Shown piece by piece: positions 1-8,693 of a stretch of DNA of 64,000 nt. The number at the start of each line of letters is the position of its first letter. Within the stretch, counting starts at the first letter, position 1. Source of the DNA: Pontibacterium sinense (lineage in GTDB: Bacteria > Pseudomonadota > Gammaproteobacteria > Pseudomonadales > Balneatricaceae); NCBI RefSeq assembly GCF_015209595.1, contig NZ_JADEYS010000003.1:186001-250000 (forward strand). The letters are read 5' to 3'. The position numbers were made by a program, and so were the translations under genes. Below the pieces are notes generated by a model. The model did no database searches and was not told where the DNA came from. It worked only from the letters and a program-made list of their open reading frames with translations.

Positions 1-170
1 CACGTGACAGTCTAAGAGTGTTGCGCGGTTTGACCGGGCAGTTAGAACTATCCAAGCCGGTGTATCGCTGTAATAATTGTGGCTTCTCTGGGAAATCCCT
101 GTTGTGGCAGTGCCCCTCCTGTAAAAAGTGGAGTACAACGAAACCCATACAGGGCCTGGAAGGCGAGTAA
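1..170 (+). CDS. lapB: LapB (YciM) C-terminal end, partial
   Basis: The reading frame is open from the window edge (first full codon at 3) to a TAA at 168-170, giving the last 55 residues. They contain two CxxC knuckles, CNNC and CPSC, followed by KKW and TKPI. This is the rubredoxin-like zinc ribbon that closes LapB, an inner-membrane TPR protein that works with FtsH to control LpxC and so lipopolysaccharide synthesis. Its position directly before pyrF is the usual lapA-lapB-pyrF order of gammaproteobacteria. The TPR part lies outside the window. LpxC, the protein this pathway regulates, is encoded at 49245 in the same window. Confidence 0.9.
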   Translation, partial: RDSLRVLRGLTGQLELSKPVYRCNNCGFSGKSLLWQCPSCKKWSTTKPIQGLEGE

Positions 171-193
171 TAGTTAATTCTGAGAGAGCTTTA

Positions 194-904
194 ATGATCA
201 AAGATTCCAAGCGCGTTATTGTTGCGCTCGATTACCCAAGTCAGGCTGAAGCGCTGGCAATGGCGAAACGTCTGGACCCAGCCCGCTGTCGGGTAAAAGT
301 GGGAAAAGAGTTGTTTACCCGAAGTGGACCTGCGGTGGTCGAGGCTCTGCATGCACTGGGTTTTGAAGTCTTCCTTGATCTGAAATTCCACGACATTCCT
401 AATACCACTGCGAAAGCGGTGCGCGCGGCTGCTGAGTTGGGCGTATGGATGGTTAATGTGCATGCAAGTGGCGGCCGCCGGATGATGGAAGCCGCGCGTA
501 ACGAGTTAGAGCAGGTGAATGGCTCTGATACGTTGTTGATCGGTGTGACAGTGTTGACCAGCATGGAACGTCAGGATCTGGCTGATATTGGTTTGGACAT
601 CGAGCCGCTGGATCAGGTCAAGCGCCTGGCCAAGCTAACAGAAGAAAGCGGACTGCATGGTATTGTGTGCTCTGCGCAAGAGGTTAAACCTCTGCGTGAT
701 GTTATCTCTCCTGATTTCCAACTGGTGACGCCGGGGATTCGTCCGGCAAATGCCGCAGTCGGTGATCAGAAGCGCATTATGACGCCGTCTCAAGCGCTGG
801 AAGCTGGCAGTACCTATCTGGTGATTGGTCGTCCGATCACTCAGGCAGGCGAGCCGGTACAGGCATTAGCTGATATAGAAGCCGAGATCGCGCCGTTGCT
901 CTGA
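194..904 (+). CDS. pyrF: orotidine 5'-phosphate decarboxylase
   Basis: A 236-residue protein of the usual length for this enzyme, which converts OMP to UMP in the last step of pyrimidine synthesis in the cytoplasm. The catalytic signature DLKFHDI is at residues 62-68 (D62, K64, D67), and the phosphate-binding segments VTPGIRP and IGRPIT are near the C-terminus. The frame stays open upstream to 128, but the ATG at 194 is preferred: a GAGAG ribosome site lies just before it and the family sequence begins at this point. It starts 23 bases after lapB stops, so the two are probably co-transcribed. A terminator follows at 929. Confidence 0.96.
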   Translation: MIKDSKRVIVALDYPSQAEALAMAKRLDPARCRVKVGKELFTRSGPAVVEALHALGFEVFLDLKFHDIPNTTAKAVRAAAELGVWMVNVHASGGRRMMEAARNELEQVNGSDTLLIGVTVLTSMERQDLADIGLDIEPLDQVKRLAKLTEESGLHGIVCSAQEVKPLRDVISPDFQLVTPGIRPANAAVGDQKRIMTPSQALEAGSTYLVIGRPITQAGEPVQALADIEAEIAPLL

Positions 905-928
905 TCGCTGCATTCTGATAAAAAGATA

Positions 929-957
929 AGGCTGGTTATGGATTAACCGGCCTTTTT
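929..957 (+). terminator. rho-independent terminator after pyrF
   Basis: A 10-base stem (AGGCTGGTTA against TAACCGGCCT, one G-T pair) with a short loop, followed by five T. It would end the lapB-pyrF transcript before the next gene. Confidence 0.75.
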
Positions 958-987
958 CATGTCCCGTGTCTACATGGAGGTTTCCCT

Positions 988-1290
988 ATGACACTGCTAA
1001 ACCCGCTGCGGGCGTTGCTCGCGACCCTGTTGTTCTGCTTTTCCCTTTCTGTGACTGCGGCTCCGCCCGCAATTGATCTTAATACGGCGTCAGCCAAAGA
1101 AATTGCCACGACGTTATCCGGTATCGGTATGAAAAAAGCATTAGCGATTCTCGATTACCGGACGTTGAATGGCCCGTTTGTTCGGATAGATGACTTGGTT
1201 AAGGTAAAGGGAATTGGTGCGGCAACACTCAACAAAAACCGTCACCTGATGATGGTTGGCGTTGAATCGCAGGTTCAACCTAAGCAATAA
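988..1290 (+). CDS. ComEA-like secreted helix-hairpin-helix protein
   Basis: A 100-residue protein with a signal peptide (hydrophobic stretch at residues 9-24, likely cut after TAA) and then a tandem helix-hairpin-helix unit. The unit opens with IDLNTA, and the two hairpins are LSGIGMKKA and VKGIGAATL. This is the ComEA/YbaV type, a periplasmic double-stranded-DNA binder that in competent bacteria pulls DNA through the outer membrane. A GGAGG ribosome site sits 8 bases before the ATG. It stops 3 bases from the stop of the convergent kinase gene. A DNA-uptake role is inferred from the family and fits with the type IV pilus genes in this window, but many species carry such proteins without known competence. 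Confidence 0.85.
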   Translation: MTLLNPLRALLATLLFCFSLSVTAAPPAIDLNTASAKEIATTLSGIGMKKALAILDYRTLNGPFVRIDDLVKVKGIGAATLNKNRHLMMVGVESQVQPKQ

Positions 1291-1293
1291 CGT

Positions 1294-2196
1294 TTAGTGC
1301 TGGTCTGGCCACAACCAGGCGGCGCCGCGAACTCCACTGGCGTCGCCGAATTTGGCAGGTACTAAACGAGTAACAACCGTATCTGAGAAAACATACTGTT
1401 GCCACAGTGCCGGTACTGCTTCATATAACGAACTTACCTTGGAAAGCCCACCTCCCAGAACAATGATCTCCGGATCAATCATGTTGATTACTGTCGCCAG
1501 GCTTTTCGCTAAGCGGCGGTAGTACTGCTGGCTCAGGGCTTGTGCCAGAGGATCACCTGTACTTACCCGTTGCCAGATTTCTTCTGAACGAAGTGTTTCA
1601 CCACTCAGTTTCTGATATTGCAAGCTTAGGGCCGGACCACTCAGCCAGGTTTCTATGCAGCCTTGTCGACCGCAGTAACAGGGCGGGATAGCGGCTTCGC
1701 TGCTGCTAGGCCACGGTAGCGGGTTATGCCCCCATTCTCCGCTGATGGAGTTGGGTCCGCAAACGATCTGCTGATTGATCACCAGTCCGCCGCCGACACC
1801 CGTCCCTAAAATCACACCGAATACAGAACTGGCGCCGGCTGCAGCACCGTCAGAGGCTTCGGATAGGGAAAAGCAGTTTGCATCATTGGCGCATCGCACC
1901 GGTCGTTGCAAACGTGCGCTGAGGTCTTTATCCAGAGGTTGTCCTATCAGACAGGTGGAGTTGGCATTTTTGACCAGCCCGGTCGCTGGTGAAATGGTGC
2001 CGGGTATACCAACCCCGACCGGAGCGCGTGTGCCGAATGTCTGATCAATTTCAGACACCAGCGAAACGATTTGATTGAGTGTTGCGTGGTAATTACCCTG
2101 AGGTGTTGCTATGCGTTTCTGGAACAGGGTATCACCATGTTGATCCAGAGCGACTGCCTCAATTTTAGTGCCACCCAGATCTATACCGATACGCAT
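1294..2196 (-). CDS. mak: ROK-family sugar kinase, Mak (fructokinase) type
   Basis: A 300-residue ROK kinase. The N-terminus carries the phosphate-binding DLGGTK (residues 6-11). The catalytic region is ANDAN near residue 105, followed by ILGTGVGGG. The zinc-binding ROK motif CYCGRQGCIE is near residue 178, and the protein ends GVRGAAWLW as in E. coli Mak. Mak phosphorylates fructose and some other hexoses at C6 or a related position. Substrate cannot be fixed from sequence, since ROK kinases for N-acetylglucosamine look similar. It is the last gene of a minus-strand run (dld, uspA, AEC carrier, mak) with gaps of only 22 to 26 bases, so it is probably in one operon although its link to lactate metabolism is not obvious. 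Confidence 0.85.
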   Translation of the reverse strand: MRIGIDLGGTKIEAVALDQHGDTLFQKRIATPQGNYHATLNQIVSLVSEIDQTFGTRAPVGVGIPGTISPATGLVKNANSTCLIGQPLDKDLSARLQRPVRCANDANCFSLSEASDGAAAGASSVFGVILGTGVGGGLVINQQIVCGPNSISGEWGHNPLPWPSSSEAAIPPCYCGRQGCIETWLSGPALSLQYQKLSGETLRSEEIWQRVSTGDPLAQALSQQYYRRLAKSLATVINMIDPEIIVLGGGLSKVSSLYEAVPALWQQYVFSDTVVTRLVPAKFGDASGVRGAAWLWPDQH

Positions 2197-2222
2197 CGTC
2201 TGTTATCCGTCTAAAAGCAGCC

Positions 2223-3116
2223 CTATAAAACAAAGGCCAGCGTTAAAGGAATCGTTATCAGACTTCCCATATTACCCAGTAATACGATGGAGGCAACTTG
2301 CTCCGGTTCTTGATTGTAACGTTCGGCAACCATGTAATTGAGCACTGCAGGCGGGAGCGCGCCAAACAGAATAAGATAACCCAGTTGTATCTCGGTGAGT
2401 TGCAGGATGGGCTGCAGGCAGAGTGCGATGATTACGCCGCTGATCGGGCAGAGCAGTGCACCGAGGATACCGATACGCCATTTGCTGAAATCGACGCTGA
2501 TCATGCGCACACCCAGCGCAAAGAGCATTAATGGGATTGATACCTGGCCGAGCATGCTAATGAAGGTATTTACCGCTTCGGGTAATGGGAGATCAAATGC
2601 ACTCCAAACCAGGCCGAGTATCGATGCTTGTATCATTGGGATCTTGAACAGCGATGCCGGGTGGGTGCGATGGTCAAGCAGGTATACACCGACTGAAAAA
2701 TGCAGGGTGTTCTCGATGAGGAAAAGCAGTACCGCAACCGGCAGGGCTTCTTCACCGAACGCGAGTACGATCAGTGGCAAACCCAGGTTACCACTGTTAC
2801 TGAACATCATTGGTGGCAAAAACGTTTTTGCTTTGACGCCAATAATGCGGCACAGCGGCCAAAGTAACAGGCCAGAACCTAATACGACTATAGCCGCACC
2901 AATTGCCAGATTCTGATAGGTGGCGAGATCAAATGACTTAGATGACAGTACGGAGAAGATCAGAGCCGGGCAAAACAGATCCATGTTGATCTGGTTTGCG
3001 GCGGCCATATCGGGTTTACGAGCGCGGCCATAAAAAAAGCCAACCGATACAATGGCTACCAGAGGAAACACCGTGAGAAAGATACGTTCTACGAGTGCTA
3101 GTGAAGTGTCTTCCAT
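2223..3116 (-). CDS. AEC-family (auxin efflux carrier-like) membrane transporter
   Basis: A 297-residue, very hydrophobic protein with about ten membrane segments and the AEC signature of two inverted halves of five helices. Recognisable motifs are the FCPALIF segment in helix 2, FSNSGNLGLP in the middle of the first half and the closing GNMGSLITIPL. Bacterial AEC members export or exchange small carboxylates such as malonate or malate, although most are uncharacterised. Here the gene sits between uspA and mak in the dld operon, which suggests, but does not prove, a monocarboxylate or dicarboxylate substrate. An AGGA ribosome site is about 11 bases before the start. Confidence 0.85.
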   Translation of the reverse strand: MEDTSLALVERIFLTVFPLVAIVSVGFFYGRARKPDMAAANQINMDLFCPALIFSVLSSKSFDLATYQNLAIGAAIVVLGSGLLLWPLCRIIGVKAKTFLPPMMFSNSGNLGLPLIVLAFGEEALPVAVLLFLIENTLHFSVGVYLLDHRTHPASLFKIPMIQASILGLVWSAFDLPLPEAVNTFISMLGQVSIPLMLFALGVRMISVDFSKWRIGILGALLCPISGVIIALCLQPILQLTEIQLGYLILFGALPPAVLNYMVAERYNQEPEQVASIVLLGNMGSLITIPLTLAFVL

Positions 3117-3141
3117 TACGGTGTGTCCTCAGGGGATCAAA

Positions 3142-3630
3142 TTAGGCGAACTTTTTACCAGTAGGTACCACAAGTACCGGGACTTTCGCGCTTTTGACCA
3201 CTTGCTGAGAGGTATGACTATGGTGACCAAAGGTATTCTCAGAGCCGATTACGATCATATCTGCGCTGATAATATTTGCTTCACGCAGGATAGAGTCGGT
3301 GTGATTACCTTCAATGACAACGTGTTCGATGTTCAGCTCGACAGGGGTCGGTAAGCTTGCCAGTTCATCTTCGCAAAATGCGGCAACACGTTCACGCATC
3401 TGGTCTTTAATCGCATTGATACCTTCATCGTGCATTTTCTTAACCAGGTCTTCATCCAGATAGTTCTGGATCAGTGCATGGCCCAGTTCGCCGATAGGCT
3501 CAACCACATGCAGCATGACGATTTTAGCGTTGAACTGGTTGGCCAGGTTTACCGCGTGACGGAAAACCGGGCGGGTGTGTTTGCCTAAGGACGTGGTGTA
3601 CAGGATGGTGTTCATCGCTGGAAGTGCCAT
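3142..3630 (-). CDS. universal stress protein, UspA family
   Basis: A 162-residue single-domain Usp protein. The start at 3630 is preferred because AGAGGAA lies just before it; the open frame reaches 3687, but that extension overlaps the end of dld. The fold markers are the N-terminal ILYTTSLG strand, the VMLHVVEP strand and the closing VPVLVVP. The usual ATP motif (G-2x-G-9x-G-S/T) is degraded: GSENTFGHHS is followed by SQQV rather than GS. It may therefore be a non-ATP-binding member, although this is read by eye. Cytoplasmic stress function is inferred from the family. It follows dld by 22 bases and precedes the AEC carrier by 25 bases in one apparent operon. Confidence 0.88.
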   Translation of the reverse strand: MALPAMNTILYTTSLGKHTRPVFRHAVNLANQFNAKIVMLHVVEPIGELGHALIQNYLDEDLVKKMHDEGINAIKDQMRERVAAFCEDELASLPTPVELNIEHVVIEGNHTDSILREANIISADMIVIGSENTFGHHSHTSQQVVKSAKVPVLVVPTGKKFA

Positions 3631-3652
3631 CGTTAATTCCTCTGCTGAGTAT

Positions 3653-6526
3653 TCAGGCTGATGCAGCCTGAATACGTTGGTTTTCATCGGTGCTGGCCGT
3701 AGTGCTCAACTTGGGCTGAGACACCCGATCGACCAGATAGACAATGGATTTATAGTCGATACCGCTGTGGTGGCTGAGGCCAATTTCGCAGGTCCGGCTG
3801 GTGGAATAACCTGTTTTACATTCGCTGACACTGTCTTTGAGTGTGCGCAGCGCTGATGTATTCAATTCCGGTGTACTAAAACCTTTATCGCCGGCGAAGC
3901 CACAACAAGTGATCTGGTCTGGAATCACAACTTCGGTAGAGCAGGCATTCATAATGCGCTTCAGTTTTTCTGCTTGCCCCATGCGCGTTGCGCTACAGGT
4001 GATGTGCAGTGCAACCGGTTCATTGGTTGGTTCAAAAAGCAGACGGTCCATCAGGAACTGATCGATAAAATCGACGGTATCGAAGAGTTTGATCTGTTCA
4101 CTGATGTTCTCCCGCAGTCGCAGGGTACAAGGGCTGGTATCGGAGTAGACCGGGATCTCACCGTTGTTGGTGGCCTGCATCAGAATCTGTTCGATTTCGT
4201 TGGATTTAGAATCCGCAGCGTCAAACATCCCCTTGGACTGGAACGGCATACCGCAGCACAACTTATCCATATCGTCAGGATAGATCACCTCGAAACCGGC
4301 TTTGCGCAGCAGGGCTTCGGTTTTGTCTGCCAGAGACGTACGATCCTCATCCCCCCGAGCCGGCCCCATGGTGCGACTGGCGCAACTTGGCAGATAAACC
4401 ACTTTAGGTGCATCTGGGTTGGAGATCCGTTTTTTCGTATCGATCTTGGGTGCTGCGGTTGGCATGGACGGCGTCCATTGCTGTACAGCACCGCCGGTTG
4501 CCTTGCGGGCAAACCCCGTCACTGCAGACATCGCTTTGGTGCCCAAAATGGCATGCGTAGCATCGGCGACTTTAAAGGCGGCTTTAGTTGCGGTAGTGAT
4601 GCCGCCGTAATGATCAGCCACCCACTGTGCCAGTTTGGTGTGATTCTCATTGTCCCGGCTGCGAATTGAACGTGTCAGGTTGCCGGTATTAATGCCAACC
4701 GGGCAAGTGGTTGAACACAAGCCACAGGCGGCACAGGTATCGGTACCCTGGTACTGATATTCTTTGCGCAAGTTAGCCAAGCGTTCGGGATCTTCTTTAC
4801 TGGCTTCCAGTCGGGCAATTTCCCGCCAGATCACAATTCGCTGACGTGGACTCAAAGTCAGATCACGCGACGGGCACGTGGGTTCACAGAAGCCACATTC
4901 AATGCACTTATCCACAATTGGATCTGCAGCAGGCATTGGCTTGAGGTTTTCCAGATGAACCTGCTTATTACGGTTGAGGATAACGCCTGGGTTCAGGATC
5001 TCCTGTGGATCAAGAAGCTCCTTCAGCTCCCACATGAGAGCGTAGGCATCGGCTCCCCATTCCATTTCAACATACGGCGCCATGTTACGGCCGGTACCGT
5101 GTTCCGCTTTCAGAGAGCCGTCGTATTTACCAACAACCATCTTACCGACGTCATCCATCAGGCCTTCGTAACGCGCAAGTTCTTCTTCGTTATCAAATGC
5201 CTGAGTGAAAACAAAGTGCAGGTTACCCTCAAGGGCGTGACCAAAGATCAGTGCTTCATCGTAATGGTATTTTTCAAAAATCTGGTGTAGGTCATGTACC
5301 GCATCCGCCAGCTGCTCCACCGGGAAGGCAACATCTTCGATGATGACCGTGGTTCCGGTCATACGCACAGCACCCACTGCGGGGAACAAGCCTTTGCGAA
5401 TCGCCCAGTACTTAGCGTACTCCTCGGGGTCGGTGGTGAACTCAACCGCTTTCGAGGTCTTCAGGTGAGAGATCGATGCTTTGATCTCCTCGACCTGTCC
5501 GGCCAGTAATTCTGCTTTTGAGGCACGCGTTTCAACCAGTAGAGCAGCAGCATCTTCCGGTAGGTCACGGATAAACGCAGGCATACCCTCTTTGTTCTCA
5601 ATCGAGTGCAAACCGGCGCGGTCAATAAGTTCAACAGCTGAGACCGGTGTGTTTTTGAGGATTGCAACGGCTTCACAGGTGGTACGGACCGTGTCGAAGA
5701 AGATCAGTGCTGACGCTTTATCCGGGAATTCATCGACGGTCTGGTAAGTAATCTCGGACATAAAACCGAGCGTACCTTCGGAACCGATCATTAGATGCTG
5801 AAGAATCTCAATCGGATCTTCGTAGTCGACCAAGGCGTTGAGTGAATAACCCGTGGTGTTCTTCAGGCGATATTTGTGATTGATGCGCTCACGTAAAGTG
5901 TCGTTCTGGCGGGTCTGGCGCGCGAGTGCATCAAGCGCATCCAGAAGTCCTTTATGTGATGTGCGAAACGCTGCCAGCGACTGCTCACAACCGGTATCCA
6001 GTTGTGTACCGTCTGCCAGCACCAGTTTCATGCTTTTGAGTGTTCGATAGCTGTTCTGTGCCGTACCACAGCACATGCCACTGGCATTGTTTGCAGCAAT
6101 TCCGCCAATTTTAGCGGCATTAATAGATGCCGGATCAGGGCCGATTTTTTTATTAAACGGCGCCAGATATTTGTTTGCGTGGCCGCCAATAACGCCGGGT
6201 TGCAACTTGATAGTGCTGGCGTCATCGCTGATTTCGTAGTTATTCCAGCCATCTCCTAACTGGATGAGTACGGAATCGGTAATTGCCTGACCGGATAGAC
6301 TCGTGCCGGCTGCACGGAAAGTGACCGGAATACCGCTATCAGCGGCCAGAGTGACAATACGGGATACTTCATCAGCAGACTCTACGCGCACAACGATCTG
6401 CGGAATAAGGCGATAAAAGCTGGCATCAGTTCCATATGCCAGAGTTCTAAGTGGATCGCTGATCAGACGCGTGTCTGGAATAAACGATTTCAGTTGATCA
6501 TGAAACGCCTGATACTGCTGTTTCAT
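3653..6526 (-). CDS. dld: FAD/Fe-S D-lactate dehydrogenase (quinone-linked, Dld-II type)
   Basis: A 957-residue fused flavoprotein and iron-sulfur protein. An FAD-binding PCMH domain occupies about residues 40-270 (FRAAGTSLSGQ, KIGPDPASI, IAANNASGMCCG). The FAD-oxidase C-terminal domain follows to about 515 (FGHALEGNLHF, LKAEHGTGRN). Two 4Fe-4S sites have cysteines at 541/544/547/551 and 598/601/604/608, and then come two CCG domains (CCGMPFQ, CCGFAGDKG). This matches the long D-lactate dehydrogenase of Pseudomonas, which oxidises D-lactate to pyruvate and passes electrons to quinone. Relatives act on D-2-hydroxyglutarate or glycolate, so the substrate is a strong guess. It is separated from dctM by a terminator and heads an operon with uspA, an AEC carrier and mak. 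Confidence 0.88.
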   Translation of the reverse strand: MKQQYQAFHDQLKSFIPDTRLISDPLRTLAYGTDASFYRLIPQIVVRVESADEVSRIVTLAADSGIPVTFRAAGTSLSGQAITDSVLIQLGDGWNNYEISDDASTIKLQPGVIGGHANKYLAPFNKKIGPDPASINAAKIGGIAANNASGMCCGTAQNSYRTLKSMKLVLADGTQLDTGCEQSLAAFRTSHKGLLDALDALARQTRQNDTLRERINHKYRLKNTTGYSLNALVDYEDPIEILQHLMIGSEGTLGFMSEITYQTVDEFPDKASALIFFDTVRTTCEAVAILKNTPVSAVELIDRAGLHSIENKEGMPAFIRDLPEDAAALLVETRASKAELLAGQVEEIKASISHLKTSKAVEFTTDPEEYAKYWAIRKGLFPAVGAVRMTGTTVIIEDVAFPVEQLADAVHDLHQIFEKYHYDEALIFGHALEGNLHFVFTQAFDNEEELARYEGLMDDVGKMVVGKYDGSLKAEHGTGRNMAPYVEMEWGADAYALMWELKELLDPQEILNPGVILNRNKQVHLENLKPMPAADPIVDKCIECGFCEPTCPSRDLTLSPRQRIVIWREIARLEASKEDPERLANLRKEYQYQGTDTCAACGLCSTTCPVGINTGNLTRSIRSRDNENHTKLAQWVADHYGGITTATKAAFKVADATHAILGTKAMSAVTGFARKATGGAVQQWTPSMPTAAPKIDTKKRISNPDAPKVVYLPSCASRTMGPARGDEDRTSLADKTEALLRKAGFEVIYPDDMDKLCCGMPFQSKGMFDAADSKSNEIEQILMQATNNGEIPVYSDTSPCTLRLRENISEQIKLFDTVDFIDQFLMDRLLFEPTNEPVALHITCSATRMGQAEKLKRIMNACSTEVVIPDQITCCGFAGDKGFSTPELNTSALRTLKDSVSECKTGYSTSRTCEIGLSHHSGIDYKSIVYLVDRVSQPKLSTTASTDENQRIQAASA

Positions 6527-6598
6527 AGCCCATTAACCTCACCAACGCTCTTCTGCTTTTTAACAAGCAGTTATTTTTATGTTGTATTTTTATGTCGT

Positions 6599-6634
6599 AA
6601 AAAAGGCCACCACTACGCGGGAAGTAGGGTGGCC
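6599..6634 (-). terminator. rho-independent terminator after dctM
   Basis: Read on the minus strand, GGCCACC-CTAC pairs with GTAG-T-GGTGGCC (11 pairs, one bulged T) and runs into TTTTTT. It ends the dctPQM transcript 15 bases after the dctM stop and separates it from the dld operon, so the two operons need separate promoters. Confidence 0.85.
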
Positions 6635-6648
6635 AAAGGTTTGGCCGT

Positions 6649-8034
6649 TTAGCCGTAAGCCGTAGCTGGCAGCCAAAGGACGAGTTGTGGCCAGAAAACC
6701 AGAATCAGCAAGCCAATCAGCTGAAGAATGATGAACGGGATAACGCCTTTGTAGATATCGCGCAGCTGTACGTTTGGAGGGCATACACCCTTCAGGTAGA
6801 ACAGCGCGAATCCGACGGGCGGTGTTAAGAACGATGTTTGTAATGCCATCGCCACAAGCATGACGAACCACACCAGTTCCGGGTTATCCACAACGCCGTA
6901 GCCGTCGATATCCAATCCAAGGGCCGATATGACGGGTGCAAGTAGAGGCAAAATAATCAGCGTGATCTCGATCCAGTCAAGGAAGAAGCCCAGCAGGAAG
7001 ATGACACCCAGAATAAAGAAGATGATGCCGTAAGGACCAAATGGCAGACCGGTCAGGAACGACTCAATCAGCTCATCACCGCCCAGTTCACGTAATACCA
7101 GTGCAAAACAGGTTGCGCCGATAAAGATCGCGAAGATATAGGCGGTGGTATTCATGGTACCGCCCACAACTTCTTTCAGTACCTTGAAGTTGAACTTGCG
7201 GTTGTACATTGCCAGCATGGTGGCACCAAACGCACCGACACCGGAAGCCTCGGTTGGAGTGGCAATACCTGCGAAGATAGAACCCAGCACGACGAAGATC
7301 AGTGCCAGTGTTGGCAGAACCGCTTTCATAACGTTCATGAACGCGTTCATAGTGATCGGTTTAGCGTCCGGTGGGATCGGTGCGGCGTCAGGCTTAACAA
7401 TACCGGTGATCAGAATGTACAGAATGTAGAAACCACCCAGCATCAGACCTGGAAATACAGCACCCATAAACAGGTCACCAACAGACAGACCCAGTTGGTC
7501 TGCCATGATCACCAGCATGATACTTGGTGGGATCAAAATACCCAGCGTACCGGCAGATGCGATCGTACCCAATGCCAGCGGCATTGCGTAACCTTGCTTG
7601 GTCATTGATGGCAGAGACATTACAGCCAGCAGCACAACAGATGCGCCGATAATGCCGGTTGATGCCGCCAGGATAATACCGATAGCCGTTACTGTGATCG
7701 CCAGACCACCACGTACACGACCAAACAGTTCCTGCATGGATTGCATCAGGCGTTCAGCCACGCCGGATTTGTCCAGCATGATGCCCATGAAGATGAACAT
7801 TGGCAGGGCCACCAATATCCAGTTATCCATGATTTTCCAAAGACGGTTCACGACCAGCCCCAGTGTGGTGTAATCCAGACCGGTCATCGTGTCCATATAC
7901 ATATCTGCGAGAAAGCCGATACCCGCAAAAATAACGCCGATACCGCCTAATACCCAAGCAACAGGGATACCGGTAAACAGCAGAGCGATGAACGAAAGGA
8001 ACATCGCAATAACAAGAATCTCATTGATGTCCAT
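6649..8034 (-). CDS. dctM: TRAP transporter large permease subunit
   Basis: A 461-residue, strongly hydrophobic protein with about 12 membrane helices. It has the DctM signature (LPMFIFMGIMLDKSG near residue 98, the GILIPPS loop near 170, IATPTEASG in the second half). It is the sodium-driven channel subunit of a tripartite TRAP transporter in the inner membrane. Length and the spacer region between the two halves match the longer DctM group that pairs with TakP-like binding proteins for 2-oxo acids and other monocarboxylates. Its start overlaps the dctQ stop by one base (TAATG), so translation is probably coupled. The terminator follows immediately. Confidence 0.95.
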   Translation of the reverse strand: MDINEILVIAMFLSFIALLFTGIPVAWVLGGIGVIFAGIGFLADMYMDTMTGLDYTTLGLVVNRLWKIMDNWILVALPMFIFMGIMLDKSGVAERLMQSMQELFGRVRGGLAITVTAIGIILAASTGIIGASVVLLAVMSLPSMTKQGYAMPLALGTIASAGTLGILIPPSIMLVIMADQLGLSVGDLFMGAVFPGLMLGGFYILYILITGIVKPDAAPIPPDAKPITMNAFMNVMKAVLPTLALIFVVLGSIFAGIATPTEASGVGAFGATMLAMYNRKFNFKVLKEVVGGTMNTTAYIFAIFIGATCFALVLRELGGDELIESFLTGLPFGPYGIIFFILGVIFLLGFFLDWIEITLIILPLLAPVISALGLDIDGYGVVDNPELVWFVMLVAMALQTSFLTPPVGFALFYLKGVCPPNVQLRDIYKGVIPFIILQLIGLLILVFWPQLVLWLPATAYG

Positions 8035-8573
8035 TAAGCATCTCCTCGCATCAGCAGGGTAAAGTCACGAATCAGGCGGGAAACCATCGCTAGGGCAAGC
8101 AGAGCAAAAGAGATAGGAATCGTGCTCTTGATTAGCCAGCGCCATCCCAAGCCGGAAGGTGCGGAGGAGTGTTCGTTAATGCGCCACGAATCGGCGACAA
8201 AATCGAGACTATGGAAGAAAACAATCGCAATAAACGGCATAACCAGAATCAAAATGCCGAGGATCTCAATCACGTGCTTAGTTTTCGCACGGAAAGAGGA
8301 ATAAAACAGGTCAACACGAATATGGGAATTAGTTGTTTGCGCATATGACAGGCCAAACATGACGCCCACAGCATAGAGATGCCATTGCAGCTCTTCCAAC
8401 GCGATCAGTCCGCTGGCAAAACCTTTACGCAATACAACCTGAAGAATAATAACCAATACCAGCGCTACATAAGCCCAGGCAACGGTTAAGCCGATGCGCT
8501 GAATAAAGCGATCAATGCCATCGGCCAGCGGCACTGATGGAAGCTTTTCGATTTCAGTCACAGGAATACCCAC
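8034..8573 (-). CDS. dctQ: TRAP transporter small permease subunit
   Basis: A 179-residue protein with four predicted membrane helices, the layout of DctQ. Recognisable points are the EELQWHLY motif near residue 81 and SHIRVDLFY near residue 103. Both are conserved in DctQ, where the helix-2 glutamate and tryptophan region contacts the large subunit. It forms the membrane part of the TRAP system with DctM. It lies 120 bases downstream of dctP; that gap holds two tandem hairpins that probably tune the relative amounts of binding protein and membrane subunits. Confidence 0.93.
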   Translation of the reverse strand: MGIPVTEIEKLPSVPLADGIDRFIQRIGLTVAWAYVALVLVIILQVVLRKGFASGLIALEELQWHLYAVGVMFGLSYAQTTNSHIRVDLFYSSFRAKTKHVIEILGILILVMPFIAIVFFHSLDFVADSWRINEHSSAPSGLGWRWLIKSTIPISFALLALAMVSRLIRDFTLLMRGDA

Positions 8574-8619
8574 CCTTTATACACAGTCTTTGTTGTTATA
8601 GCCCGTTCCCTGGGAATGC

Positions 8620-8641
8620 AGACGGGCCCGAAGGCCCGTCT
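8620..8641 (-). promoter_or_regulatory. UUCG-capped hairpin between dctP and dctQ
   Basis: On the minus strand this is a perfect 9-pair stem, AGACGGGCC against GGCCCGTCT, closed by a C(UUCG)G tetraloop, which is unusually stable in RNA. There is no T-run after it, so it is more likely an mRNA-stabilising or partial-attenuation element than a full terminator. It is the second of two hairpins in the dctP-dctQ gap. Confidence 0.75.
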
Positions 8642-8645
8642 AGCG

Positions 8646-8676
8646 AAGGTCACGGCTGAGATTCAGCGGTGACCTT
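8646..8676 (-). promoter_or_regulatory. second hairpin between dctP and dctQ
   Basis: AAGGTCAC at the left pairs with GTGACCTT at the right (8 pairs), enclosing an inner 5-pair stem GCTGA/TCAGC. It begins 18 bases after the dctP stop. Such hairpins behind a binding-protein gene commonly protect the upstream mRNA so that the soluble component outnumbers the permease; that role is inferred here. Confidence 0.65.
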
Positions 8677-8693
8677 GCAGAAGTGATATGAAC

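Noticed and set aside
2395-2916. A 173-codon frame on the plus strand
   Set aside because: It lies opposite the AEC transporter gene and has no protein-like features.
3974-4669. A 231-codon frame antisense to dld
   Set aside because: It is opposite the conserved Fe-S and CCG domains of dld and shows no family features.
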